Notes: a model not told the origin generated them from the sequence alone. 7,077 bases of DNA from Chthoniobacter flavus (GCA_945863785.1 CAMBAQ010000099.1:1-7077); one strand, 5' to 3'; positions 1 through 5,411 are shown, counted from the first letter of the stretch. Numbers and translations are program-made.

Positions 1-1
1 T

Positions 2-364
2 CGTTCTGTATTGGGACCTGTGTTGCTGGAAAATGTACCCAACGGATGTTCGGCACTCGAGGATGAGGCCTTTGCGCCTCTGGCGGTTTTGCAACATTAC
101 GGGACTTATGAGGAAGCTTTGGCAATGGTCAACGACTCCCGGTTTGGCCTCCAGGCAGGCGTTTTTACTTCCAGCCTTCCGAAGGCCATTCAGGCATTTG
201 AGGAACTCGAAGTCGGCGGGGTGATGGTGAACCAAGTGCCCACATTCCGAGTGGAAAACATGCCTTACGGTGGGGTGAAGCAAAGTGGATCGGGTCGCGA
301 GGGAGTGCGATATGCGATGGAGGAAATGACCGAACTGCGCAGCCTCGTGGTGAGCAAATCCTAA
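2..364 (+). CDS. Aldehyde dehydrogenase family protein, C-terminal part
   Basis: This is the last 120 residues of an NAD(P)-dependent aldehyde dehydrogenase (ALDH superfamily, COG1012), cut off by the left edge of the window, so the catalytic cysteine and the Rossmann nucleotide fold are not visible. Seen in the sequence: the reading frame is open from the first bases, the E-x-F-(A)-P region appears as EDEAFAPLAVL, followed by the typical NDSRFGLQAGVFT stretch, the GGVMVN strand, and the MPYGGVKQSGSGREG segment that is near-invariant in the oligomerisation/catalytic tail of this family. The protein stops at TAA 362-364. These enzymes oxidise an aldehyde to a carboxylic acid. The substrate cannot be told from this fragment; the tail resembles the lactaldehyde / phosphonoacetaldehyde / non-phosphorylating glyceraldehyde-3-phosphate dehydrogenase group, which I state only as resemblance. 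A TTG inside at 11 is an internal leucine codon, not a start. The gene converges on the leftward isomerase gene with only 9 bases between stop codons and no visible terminator hairpin. Confidence 0.93.
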   Translation, partial: RSVLGPVLLENVPNGCSALEDEAFAPLAVLQHYGTYEEALAMVNDSRFGLQAGVFTSSLPKAIQAFEELEVGGVMVNQVPTFRVENMPYGGVKQSGSGREGVRYAMEEMTELRSLVVSKS

Positions 365-373
365 GGAGCCCGC

Positions 374-1237
374 TCAAACGTGAGGAACAACGGCGGTTGG
401 TTCCATCGCGATCCGGCGGGCCAACGAGCGAAGATACGAGCGACCTTTTCTAGCCCGTTCCATCACGATCTCGGGATCACTGCCGCTAGCAATTTCTAAA
501 ATGAATGGTCCATGAAAATGGATTTGAACCAGCTCGCGCATAAAGGCGAGCCAGTCGATGCGGCCCTCGCTTGGCGGCAGATGTTCGTCACCGTGGCCTT
601 TGTTGTCATGGACATGCAGCATCCTCAAGTAAGGTGCTAATTTGTACACGAGGCTATAAAGGTCGCCGGAAAGAAAAGCGTGGCCGGTATCGAGACATCC
701 TCCGACTTGTGTCGTCTCTAGCGCAGCAAGGATCCAAAGAATGTCATGGGAGTTTCCGAAAAGGAGATGCGGAAGTTTGTTTTCCAAGACGCACCGGATA
801 CCCAGTTCGCTGCATCGCAAGGAAACGCGATTGAGGACCGAAACGACATTCTCGATGCGCACCAGTCGTTCCTCGCGAGTCGGGTGCTCAGCATTCTCTG
901 GACCTGGATGGATGACGAAATAGTGCACGCCCAGTACGGCGGCGGCCTCGACAGCGATGAGGATTTCGTCGAGCGAGTATTCACGGCGATCCAAATCGGT
1001 GGAGGAAATATCGATATCGTTCGCGAAGGGGGCGTGGAACGAATACGCCTCCATCCCGAGAGCTTTGATTTTCAAAGCGGCCCGTTGCACGGCTTCCGGA
1101 TCTTTGTAGTTCAGATGAGCAGGAGAAAAAACGACCTCAATCATGCTAAATCCACTCGCCCTGATGGTTTCAAGGCATTCCATGATGTCGGTCTTGTAAA
1201 AACACCCCGTAGAAATTCCGATAGGCCAGTCCGTCAT
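374..1237 (-). CDS. Sugar phosphate isomerase/epimerase-like TIM barrel (AP endonuclease 2 superfamily)
   Basis: A 287-residue protein of the xylose isomerase-like TIM-barrel / AP endonuclease family 2 superfamily (COG1082 type). Seen: N-terminal GISTGCF strand, FHAPF (H68), VIHPG (H110), CVLEN (E152), CLDTGH (D183, H186), LHVHDN (H208, H210), GDEHLPPSEG (D217, H219) and FILEIAS (E248). These line up in order with the nine zinc ligands of E. coli endonuclease IV, but the same pattern is also common in sugar epimerases of the IolE/IolI kind, and the endonuclease IV signatures themselves (for example the ENTAGQG stretch) are absent. I therefore call it an isomerase/epimerase-like metalloenzyme of unknown substrate. 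The frame is open back to 1297, but I choose ATG 1237-1235, which begins MTDWPIG, because it overlaps the stop of the upstream primase-like gene as ATGA and removes a 20-residue tail that lies over that gene. A weak GGAA lies about 10 bases upstream. Likely the last gene of a leftward cluster. Confidence 0.88.
   Translation of the reverse strand: MTDWPIGISTGCFYKTDIMECLETIRASGFSMIEVVFSPAHLNYKDPEAVQRAALKIKALGMEAYSFHAPFANDIDISSTDLDRREYSLDEILIAVEAAAVLGVHYFVIHPGPENAEHPTREERLVRIENVVSVLNRVSLRCSELGIRCVLENKLPHLLFGNSHDILWILAALETTQVGGCLDTGHAFLSGDLYSLVYKLAPYLRMLHVHDNKGHGDEHLPPSEGRIDWLAFMRELVQIHFHGPFILEIASGSDPEIVMERARKGRSYLRSLARRIAMEPTAVVPHV
1234..1237 (-). promoter_or_regulatory. ATGA stop/start overlap (translational coupling)
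   Basis: On the minus strand the ATG of the TIM-barrel gene (1237-1235) and the TGA stop of the primase-like gene (1236-1234) share bases as ATGA. Such four-base overlaps commonly let a terminating ribosome restart on the next gene and keep the two products in step. It fixes the start codon of the downstream gene and shows that the two genes sit on one transcript. Only a weak Shine-Dalgarno-like GGAA is seen upstream, which fits reliance on coupling. Confidence 0.8.
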
Positions 1238-2634
1238 AGTCTTATAGTTTCCATTGTGAGATGTTGGTTTTTTCGACTTGTTTCCGAGCGCATCCATTGG
1301 GCGGATGAGTTGGAATCCTCAGCCGCACAGATCTCGGCGAGCGTTTCTTTGAGACTCACGTTGAGACCTGCGAAAATCCGCACGTAGAAGTCTGCGCGCA
1401 TGGAGGGGGAGTAATCTATCCACTGGTCGCCCCAGCCGTAATCACGCTCAAACTTCGAGCGAATGAGTCCGGCGATATGCCTCGGATGCCACCCCTTTGC
1501 GAGAAGAGCCTCGGTGACCTTTCTCATGTTGCAGGGTTTTAAAAGGAGATCATTCGGAAAGAGGAGAGCGTTTCTTACAGCCCCCGGAAGTTCCTCGAGA
1601 TGCGTCATATCGTAGGTGAGCGGCCAGCGTGCAACGGGCTCATGATCCTCGGAGTAAAAATACTCGTGGAAATGATGCAGCGGGGAATTCATGTAATGCT
1701 GTAAAAGCCGCCACATACCAACCGTATGGTCGGGGATGCTTGTGGAAATCGTCTCGGCAAATGTCGCCGCGATATCCGGAGCGTGCATAGCGAGCAGTCC
1801 TTGCTGGGTGTCCATTTTGTCGAGGGGGATAAAAATGATCGGCCCGATTTTTCCAATGTTGTTTTGACCGATAGCATGCAACTGTTGCCAAGGTTTGAAG
1901 TACGCGCTGAAGGGAGCGCGGACAGTTCTTGTGGGCAACGGGTCTCCATATTCTGAGATATCGAGAGAGATCATTTCCCGTCCTCGGCCCTTTGCAGAGG
2001 GGTCGACCTCCACGGCCGTTAATTCAATGGGAATCGCGCACTCGGGAGAGGCCATTTCCAAAACGAGTCGGCTAATAAATTCCATGAGCATCCCAAGTCC
2101 CGCAAAGGCTTGGTGAAGGAGCGGCGAGTCCGCACCATCTCGGAGCTTTTGCTGTGGGGCATTTGCGCCGGGGGCCTTAACTCCGATGGAGCAGAGTTTC
2201 CTGAAAACATCCGATGTGCGATTGATCTTCCATGCGAAATGATGACCGCGACCGCTCAACACATGGAGGGCGCGGATGCCGTAGTGCGCCAAAATGCGTT
2301 CGATGGCTTTGGCGACCGGTTCTTGCAGCTCAAATGTTCTCACCGGATCCAAATAAGGCTCGGCCACAAAATCAAAATTCACATATTCCACATCCAAATG
2401 GGCGATCAGCGATTCGCGATCCCCGAGGGACCGGCAAATATCGAGCCCATTATCGAGCTTCGAATAAAGTGCGTTGGGAAGTTCTGGCCGCCGCATGGCT
2501 TGGGTGGAGCTATCCGCCGTGATGTAGTCGCAGGTCGTGCTCTCCGGACTGGCGCCGCCGAGGAATTCCAAGATACGAGATCGCACAGCGGGCTTTTTGT
2601 AATACGACCGAAATGTCTGCAGCATGTCTTCCAT
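1234..2634 (-). CDS. Archaeo-eukaryotic primase (AEP)-like protein, stand-alone
   Basis: A 466-residue soluble protein that I do not recognise as a named gene but that carries the three hallmark motifs of the archaeo-eukaryotic primase superfamily (PriS, LigD-Pol, PrimPol, phage/plasmid primases). Motif I, the hDhE metal site, is LDVE at residues 80-83. Motif II, sxGxxH, is SGRGHH at 127-132, preceded by the expected helix ending HYGIRALHVL. Motif III is SLDISEYGD with D225, followed by the basic strand TRTVRAPFSAYFKP (R236, R239, K247), as in the nucleotide-binding end of AEPs. A C-terminal helical segment at about 383-424 (HPRHIAGLIRSKF ... MRADFYVRIFAGL) looks like a PriCT-type or accessory domain. 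No helicase, zinc finger or ligase domain is fused. AEPs make primers or fill short gaps in DNA; the actual role here is unknown. Start: ATG 2634 is preferred; GTG 2679 would add 15 low-complexity residues but has a G-rich tract upstream; ATG 2625 is also possible. None has a good ribosome-binding site. Translationally coupled to the TIM-barrel gene. Confidence 0.72.
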   Translation of the reverse strand: MEDMLQTFRSYYKKPAVRSRILEFLGGASPESTTCDYITADSSTQAMRRPELPNALYSKLDNGLDICRSLGDRESLIAHLDVEYVNFDFVAEPYLDPVRTFELQEPVAKAIERILAHYGIRALHVLSGRGHHFAWKINRTSDVFRKLCSIGVKAPGANAPQQKLRDGADSPLLHQAFAGLGMLMEFISRLVLEMASPECAIPIELTAVEVDPSAKGRGREMISLDISEYGDPLPTRTVRAPFSAYFKPWQQLHAIGQNNIGKIGPIIFIPLDKMDTQQGLLAMHAPDIAATFAETISTSIPDHTVGMWRLLQHYMNSPLHHFHEYFYSEDHEPVARWPLTYDMTHLEELPGAVRNALLFPNDLLLKPCNMRKVTEALLAKGWHPRHIAGLIRSKFERDYGWGDQWIDYSPSMRADFYVRIFAGLNVSLKETLAEICAAEDSNSSAQWMRSETSRKNQHLTMETIRL

Positions 2635-2656
2635 GGCGGAGGAGGGAGAGGTTGAA

Positions 2657-2696
2657 CGTGCTTGCCCGCGAGGGGGCACGCACGAGGACGCCCCCC
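2657..2696 (-). terminator. GC-rich competing hairpins between hsp20 and the primase-like gene
   Basis: Directly after the hsp20 stop two mutually exclusive hairpins can form. One pairs GGGGGC with GCCCCC (plus positions 2672-2677 with 2690-2695, loop of 12). The other pairs CGTGC 2657-2661 with GCACG 2676-2680, with an inner CCC/GGG step (2665-2667 with 2672-2674) around a four-base loop. Neither is followed by a clear T run on the minus strand, so this is not a canonical Rho-independent terminator. It may be a processing or partial-termination element that lowers expression of the downstream genes, or only a chance property of G-rich sequence. Confidence 0.3.
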
Positions 2697-3146
2697 TTAA
2701 TTCACTGGGATTTCCAGCGACTTGGGTTTGCTGCTCTCCCCTTTGGGAAGATGCACTTTAAGAAGGCCATCCTTAAACTCGGCTTTGATTTCGGTGCGTT
2801 GAGTGCCCTCGGGAAGGGTGAAGGCTCTCTCAAATGCGCCATAGCTTCGTTCCAAGCGATGCCAGCGGCGACCGGCTTCTTCTTTTTCGATTTTCCGTTC
2901 GCCAGAGATGCGGATCGAACCATTTTCGAGTTCGATTTTTACATCCTCCTTTTTCACTTCGGGGAGTTCGGCTTTAATAGTGAACTCCTTGTCGCTTTCT
3001 TCCACATCGACAAGGGGCGACCACTCGGAGGCCACGAAAGTTTCCTCTCCCATCCCCGGCAAAAGCGGGCTGGAGAGAAGGTTGCTAACGCGGTTTTGCA
3101 TCGTTTCAAATTCCCTGAAGGGATTCCATCTGATCAGTGTATTCAT
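2697..3146 (-). CDS. hsp20: Small heat shock protein, Hsp20/alpha-crystallin family
   Basis: A complete 149-residue small heat shock protein, an ATP-independent holdase chaperone that forms large oligomers in the cytoplasm and keeps unfolding proteins soluble. Seen: the N-terminal arm MNTLIRWNPFREFETMQNRV (1-20), typical of bacterial class A proteins, then the alpha-crystallin domain from about W42 (WSPLVDVEESDKEF) through AELPEVKKEDV, the strand GSIRISGER (76-84), the GAFERAFTLPEG segment, and the signature AEFKDGLLKVHLPK, with G127-L128-L129 being the conserved G-x-L. The C-terminal IxI/V oligomerisation motif is I146-P147-V148 near the end. Length and domain order are normal. ATG 3146-3144 is the only sensible start; upstream is an A-rich CTTAAAATAAAAG with no clear Shine-Dalgarno sequence. 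It is the first gene of the leftward set. No CIRCE element is seen upstream; a leader hairpin and a weak sigma-32-like -10 (CCCCATTG) are described separately. Confidence 0.96.
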   Translation of the reverse strand: MNTLIRWNPFREFETMQNRVSNLLSSPLLPGMGEETFVASEWSPLVDVEESDKEFTIKAELPEVKKEDVKIELENGSIRISGERKIEKEEAGRRWHRLERSYGAFERAFTLPEGTQRTEIKAEFKDGLLKVHLPKGESSKPKSLEIPVN

Positions 3147-3159
3147 CTTTTATTTTAAG

Positions 3160-3197
3160 CCGGTGAATGTTGATTTCACGGCATCCACCGTCACCGG
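3160..3197 (-). promoter_or_regulatory. Leader hairpin or operator upstream of hsp20
   Basis: CCGGTGA at 3160-3166 is a perfect inverted match of TCACCGG at 3191-3197, with 24 bases between. In the hsp20 transcript this would be a stem ending 13 bases before the ATG, leaving the A-rich stretch next to the start single-stranded. A second, competing stem, GTGAA/TTCAC, lies within it. It could be a 5' leader stability element, a thermosensor, or a DNA-level operator. It does not contain a recognisable ROSE (UYGCU) or fourU motif, so a thermosensor role is only a guess. Confidence 0.35.
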
Positions 3198-3280
3198 ATC
3201 GGGAAGCTGCCGTAGCGCGTTGGAACGATTGGAATGGCTCCTGCAACCGCTCGTAAAAAACCCCCGATCGAGCCTCCCCT

Positions 3281-3288
3281 CAATGGGG
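3281..3288 (-). promoter_or_regulatory. Weak sigma-32-like -10 candidate for hsp20
   Basis: On the minus strand CCCCATTG reads like the -10 element of heat-shock sigma-32 promoters (consensus CCCCATnT). The expected -35 (CTTGAAA) is poorly matched at the proper spacing: the best I can align is TAGGACA with a 14-base spacer, three of seven bases. Transcription from here would give a leader of roughly 125 bases carrying the 3160-3197 hairpin. No better sigma-70 promoter was seen in the interval. The G/C runs around it (CCCC/GGGG mini-hairpins at 3276-3298) make a chance match quite possible. Confidence 0.15.
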
Positions 3289-3333
3289 TGATCCCCCCGA
3301 ACTGTCCTAAAAACGGGAATGAGGTTGCTGAAA

Positions 3334-3369
3334 AACCATGGTTCCGCTAGCGCGAGGGGAGAATCCCCT
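3334..3369. repeat. Three tandem palindromes just upstream of selO
   Basis: Three perfect palindromes or inverted repeats follow each other in 36 bases: AACCATGGTT (3334-3343), CGCTAGCG (3345-3352) and the hairpin AGGGGA-GAA-TCCCCT (3355-3369). The last ends 12 bases before the selO ATG and is followed by TTAAAAAAAG. Also, GAGGGGAG at 3354-3361 is the inverse of CTCCCCTC at 3274-3281. The rest of the 235-base divergent gap (3147-3381) shows no small gene. The block could be an operator array, a leader structure of selO, or a dispersed palindromic repeat copy inserted in the gap; the window has no second copy to decide. Confidence 0.4.
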
Positions 3370-3381
3370 TTAAAAAAAGAC

Positions 3382-4854
3382 ATGCTTGAAAATCCCACTC
3401 TCGATCTACATCCCGCCGGATGGCGATTCGATCATTCCTACAAACGGTTGCCGGAGATTTTTTATTCGGAGGCTAATCCTGTGGCCGTGCGCGAGCCGGG
3501 CTTGGCGATTTTCAACGACGCGCTGGCGCGCACGCTGGGCTTGGATGCCGACAGACTCGACTCCAGCGAGGGAGCGGCGATTTTTGCGGGAAATGCGATT
3601 CCCGATGGCGCGTCCCCGATCGCACAGGCTTATGCCGGTCACCAGTTCGGCCACTTCACTATGCTGGGTGACGGGCGTGCGATTCTTCTCGGGGAGCACC
3701 TCGCGCCGGATGGTTGCCGCTTCGATATTCAGCTCAAGGGCTCGGGGAGAACCCCTTTTTCGCGCCGGGGAGACGGTCGCGCGACCCTCGGTCCGATGTT
3801 GCGGGAATACATCATCAGCGAGGCCATGCATGCATTGGGAATCCCCACCACTCGCAGCCTTGCGGTCGCGACGACCGGCGAGGGAGTCATTCGTGAAACC
3901 GAACTGCCGGGGGCGGTTCTCACCAGAGTGGCGGCGAGCCACATCCGCGTGGGGACATTTGAGTTTGCGGCTGCACGTGGTGGGTTGGAGGAACTTCGCG
4001 CTCTCGCGGAGCACACGCGGCTGCGCCATTTTCCAGAAACAGCGGACGCCGAAAATCCTGCCCTCGCGCTTCTGGAGGGCGTGATCGAGCTCCAGTCCGC
4101 CCTCATCGCCCAATGGGTGCTGGTCGGGTTCATTCATGGGGTGATGAACACCGACAATATGGCGCTCTCGGGGGAGACGATTGATTACGGCCCGTGTGCA
4201 TTCATGGACGTCTACGATCCCACCACGGTATTCAGCTCGATCGATCGCCAAGGCCGTTACGCCTATGGAAATCAAGCGGCGATCGCGCAGTGGAACCTGA
4301 CCCGCTTGGCCGAATCTCTGTTGCCACTTCTGAATCCCGATGAAAGCCACGCGGTCGAGTTGGCGCAAGAAGCGTTGGCGAAATTCTCCGTCCGATTCGA
4401 GTTCCACTGGCTCGAGGGTATGAAGAAAAAAATCGGCTTGTTCACAAACGAATCGGGTGATGTGGAATTGATCAAATCGCTTCTGGAGTGGATGCAGCGA
4501 ACGCGGGCGGATTACACCAATGCCCTCCGTGATCTGGATCCGCAGTGCGTTCCCACAAACGCGGATGCGGATTTTTGCGAGTGGCACGCGCAGTGGCTTT
4601 CCCGACTTTCTCTGCAACCCCAATCGCTCGTCGAAGCTAAGAAGCTCATGCAGCGGCACAATCCTGCGATCATTCCCCGAAACCACAAGGTCGAAGAGGC
4701 GCTCGATGCGGCAGTCGAGAGGGGCGACTATGCCCCTCTGAAGCGTTTGCTGGCCGCGATTTCCAAGCCTTACGATGAAACTACCGCCAACGCCGATTTT
4801 CGATTGCCGCGTCCGGTTGGGGCTTCGGAATACCGGACGTTTTGCGGAACCTGA
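3382..4854 (+). CDS. selO: Protein adenylyltransferase SelO (YdiU/UPF0061 family)
   Basis: A 490-residue SelO, a pseudokinase-fold enzyme that transfers AMP from ATP to Ser/Thr/Tyr of target proteins, linked to redox stress. Seen: YAGHQFG (84-90), LGDGR (95-99), QLKGSG with K119, REYIISEAM with E142, GAVLTRVAASHIR with R182, HGVMNTDNM with D258/N259, and the DYGP motif with D268. From memory these sit at a constant offset of six from the Pseudomonas syringae residues R93, K113, E136, R176, D252/N253 and D262, so all known nucleotide and metal ligands appear intact. The C-terminus is TFCGT: C488 is third from the end, where eukaryotic SelO has selenocysteine and most bacteria have cysteine. 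Length is normal for the family. I choose ATG 3382 (MLENPTLDL); the frame is open to an ATG at 3319, but that would add 21 residues running through the palindromes, with no ribosome-binding site. Before 3382 there is only AAAAAAAGAC. Divergent from hsp20. Confidence 0.96.
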   Translation: MLENPTLDLHPAGWRFDHSYKRLPEIFYSEANPVAVREPGLAIFNDALARTLGLDADRLDSSEGAAIFAGNAIPDGASPIAQAYAGHQFGHFTMLGDGRAILLGEHLAPDGCRFDIQLKGSGRTPFSRRGDGRATLGPMLREYIISEAMHALGIPTTRSLAVATTGEGVIRETELPGAVLTRVAASHIRVGTFEFAAARGGLEELRALAEHTRLRHFPETADAENPALALLEGVIELQSALIAQWVLVGFIHGVMNTDNMALSGETIDYGPCAFMDVYDPTTVFSSIDRQGRYAYGNQAAIAQWNLTRLAESLLPLLNPDESHAVELAQEALAKFSVRFEFHWLEGMKKKIGLFTNESGDVELIKSLLEWMQRTRADYTNALRDLDPQCVPTNADADFCEWHAQWLSRLSLQPQSLVEAKKLMQRHNPAIIPRNHKVEEALDAAVERGDYAPLKRLLAAISKPYDETTANADFRLPRPVGASEYRTFCGT

Positions 4855-4934
4855 AACGCCAATTTAGGTAGGACAAAAAATCCACAGAAGTTCCGTGACG
4901 TCGAGGATGAGTTTGAGGCAAAGTCCTTGGCGTT
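4855..4934 (+). repeat. Inverted repeat exactly spanning the selO/NTF2-like gap
   Basis: AACGCCAA (4855-4862) starts on the base after the selO stop codon and its perfect inverse TTGGCGTT (4927-4934) ends on the base before the next ATG. A second short pair, GGAC 4871-4874 with GTCC 4923-4926, would extend the stem across a one-sided bulge. In RNA the 3' arm touches the start codon, so a fold could modulate initiation of the NTF2-like gene. The only Shine-Dalgarno-like GAGG lies rather far upstream, near 4915, in the loop. No convincing promoter is seen in the gap. An 8-base match in such an interval can arise by chance a few percent of the time. Confidence 0.35.
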
Positions 4935-5342
4935 ATGAGTGAAACTAGCATCCACAAACACACAGCGGTTGGCGTCATCAACAATTGGGTCGAATGGAAC
5001 AATGCGGGAGACTTCCGCAAGGTGGCCTCGCTCTACTCCGAGGAGGCCGTCCTTCAGCCGACCTTTTCGCCTCACGTGCTCTCTACCGAAGAGGGGCGAT
5101 TGAAGTATTTTGAAACTCTCGCTTCCCGCAAGGGTATCCAGGTTTCCCTTCACGAAAAGACACTCAAAATCCGACCGCTCTCCGATTCGATTCAGGTCGC
5201 GAGCGGGATTTATCGGTTTTCCTTCGAGATCGACGACGAGCCACTCACGTTCGAAGCCCGTTTCACTTGGGTGCTTGATCTTTCCTGCGACCGCCCAGTC
5301 AAGCACCACCATTCCTCGCAGGTGCCTCGCACTCTGAGCTGA
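4935..5342 (+). CDS. NTF2/SnoaL-like (DUF4440-type) small protein
   Basis: A complete 135-residue protein that looks like a member of the NTF2-like alpha+beta-barrel superfamily (SnoaL / DUF4440 / SgcJ type). Seen: the opening helix with VINNWVEWNNAGDFRKVASLYSEEAVLQPTFS (about 14-45), where the aromatic and acidic positions and the 'LY..EAVL.P' pattern are characteristic; a middle segment in which an aromatic-rich helix (RLKYFETLA) follows; strands around IQVASGIYRFSFEI and LTFEARFTWVLDLS; and a tail KHHHSSQVPR (123-132) often seen in small bacterial members. No signal peptide or membrane segment. Family members are small-molecule-binding folds acting as isomerases, hydrolases or ligand-binding subunits; substrate and reaction cannot be read here. 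The run of three histidines (124-126), next to a downstream metal-chaperone GTPase, might bind metal, but it is also a common feature of the family. ATG 4935 has only a distant GAGG. It lies 80 bases after selO and 69 before the GTPase gene, in the same direction. Confidence 0.8.
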   Translation: MSETSIHKHTAVGVINNWVEWNNAGDFRKVASLYSEEAVLQPTFSPHVLSTEEGRLKYFETLASRKGIQVSLHEKTLKIRPLSDSIQVASGIYRFSFEIDDEPLTFEARFTWVLDLSCDRPVKHHHSSQVPRTLS

Positions 5343-5368
5343 TCGATCATCTCGGCTCATACATTGAT

Positions 5369-5388
5369 TTCCGCTTGCATTGGCGGAA
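5369..5388 (+). repeat. Short inverted repeat before the COG0523 GTPase gene
   Basis: TTCCGC (5369-5374) and GCGGAA (5383-5388) form a perfect 6-base-pair stem with an 8-base loop, in the gap after the NTF2-like gene and 23 bases before the GTPase ATG. No T run follows, so it is not a typical terminator. It does not resemble the AT-rich Zur box of Proteobacteria. It may be an operator or a leader hairpin; it may also be chance. Confidence 0.25.
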
Positions 5389-5411
5389 GCGTCATCCATT
5401 TTTCTCAGCCC

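Noticed and set aside
365..373. Bidirectional terminator between the aldehyde dehydrogenase and TIM-barrel genes
   Set aside because: Only 9 bases separate the two stops, and I see no inverted repeat with T run across them.
1238..1297. 20-residue N-terminal extension of the TIM-barrel protein
   Set aside because: It overlaps the coding end of the AEP-like gene and precedes the conserved first strand; the ATGA start at 1237 explains the arrangement better.
746..1387. Open frame of 213 codons on the plus strand over the TIM-barrel gene
   Set aside because: It runs antisense through two recognisable minus-strand genes and has no motifs.
1200..1900. Lower G+C as a sign of horizontal transfer of the AEP-like gene
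   Set aside because: Hand counts of lines starting at 1201, 1501 and 1801 gave 45%, but the line at 2101 in the same gene gave about 63%, so there is no consistent shift.
3250..3300. Minus-strand Rho-independent terminator with the T run at 3255-3260
   Set aside because: A T run is present after a G run, but the only hairpins before it (CCCC/GGGG with short or 19-base loops) compete with each other and no gene lies upstream on that strand. An attenuator in the hsp20 leader cannot be excluded but is not supported.
3319..3381. 21-residue N-terminal extension of SelO
   Set aside because: It would be encoded by the palindrome block, is low in family-like character and has no ribosome-binding site.
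3147..3381. CIRCE element, tRNA or small gene in the hsp20/selO gap
   Set aside because: No TTAGCACTC-N9-GAGTGCTAA pattern, no cloverleaf and no small frame with a start and ribosome-binding site were found.
3406..4686. Long open frame of 426 codons on the minus strand opposite selO
   Set aside because: It is the antisense shadow of a clearly recognised gene in GC-rich codon usage, with no family resemblance.
4770..5399. Open frame of 209 codons on the minus strand over the NTF2-like gene
   Set aside because: It covers the selO end, the gap and the NTF2-like gene in antisense, and has no recognisable domain.
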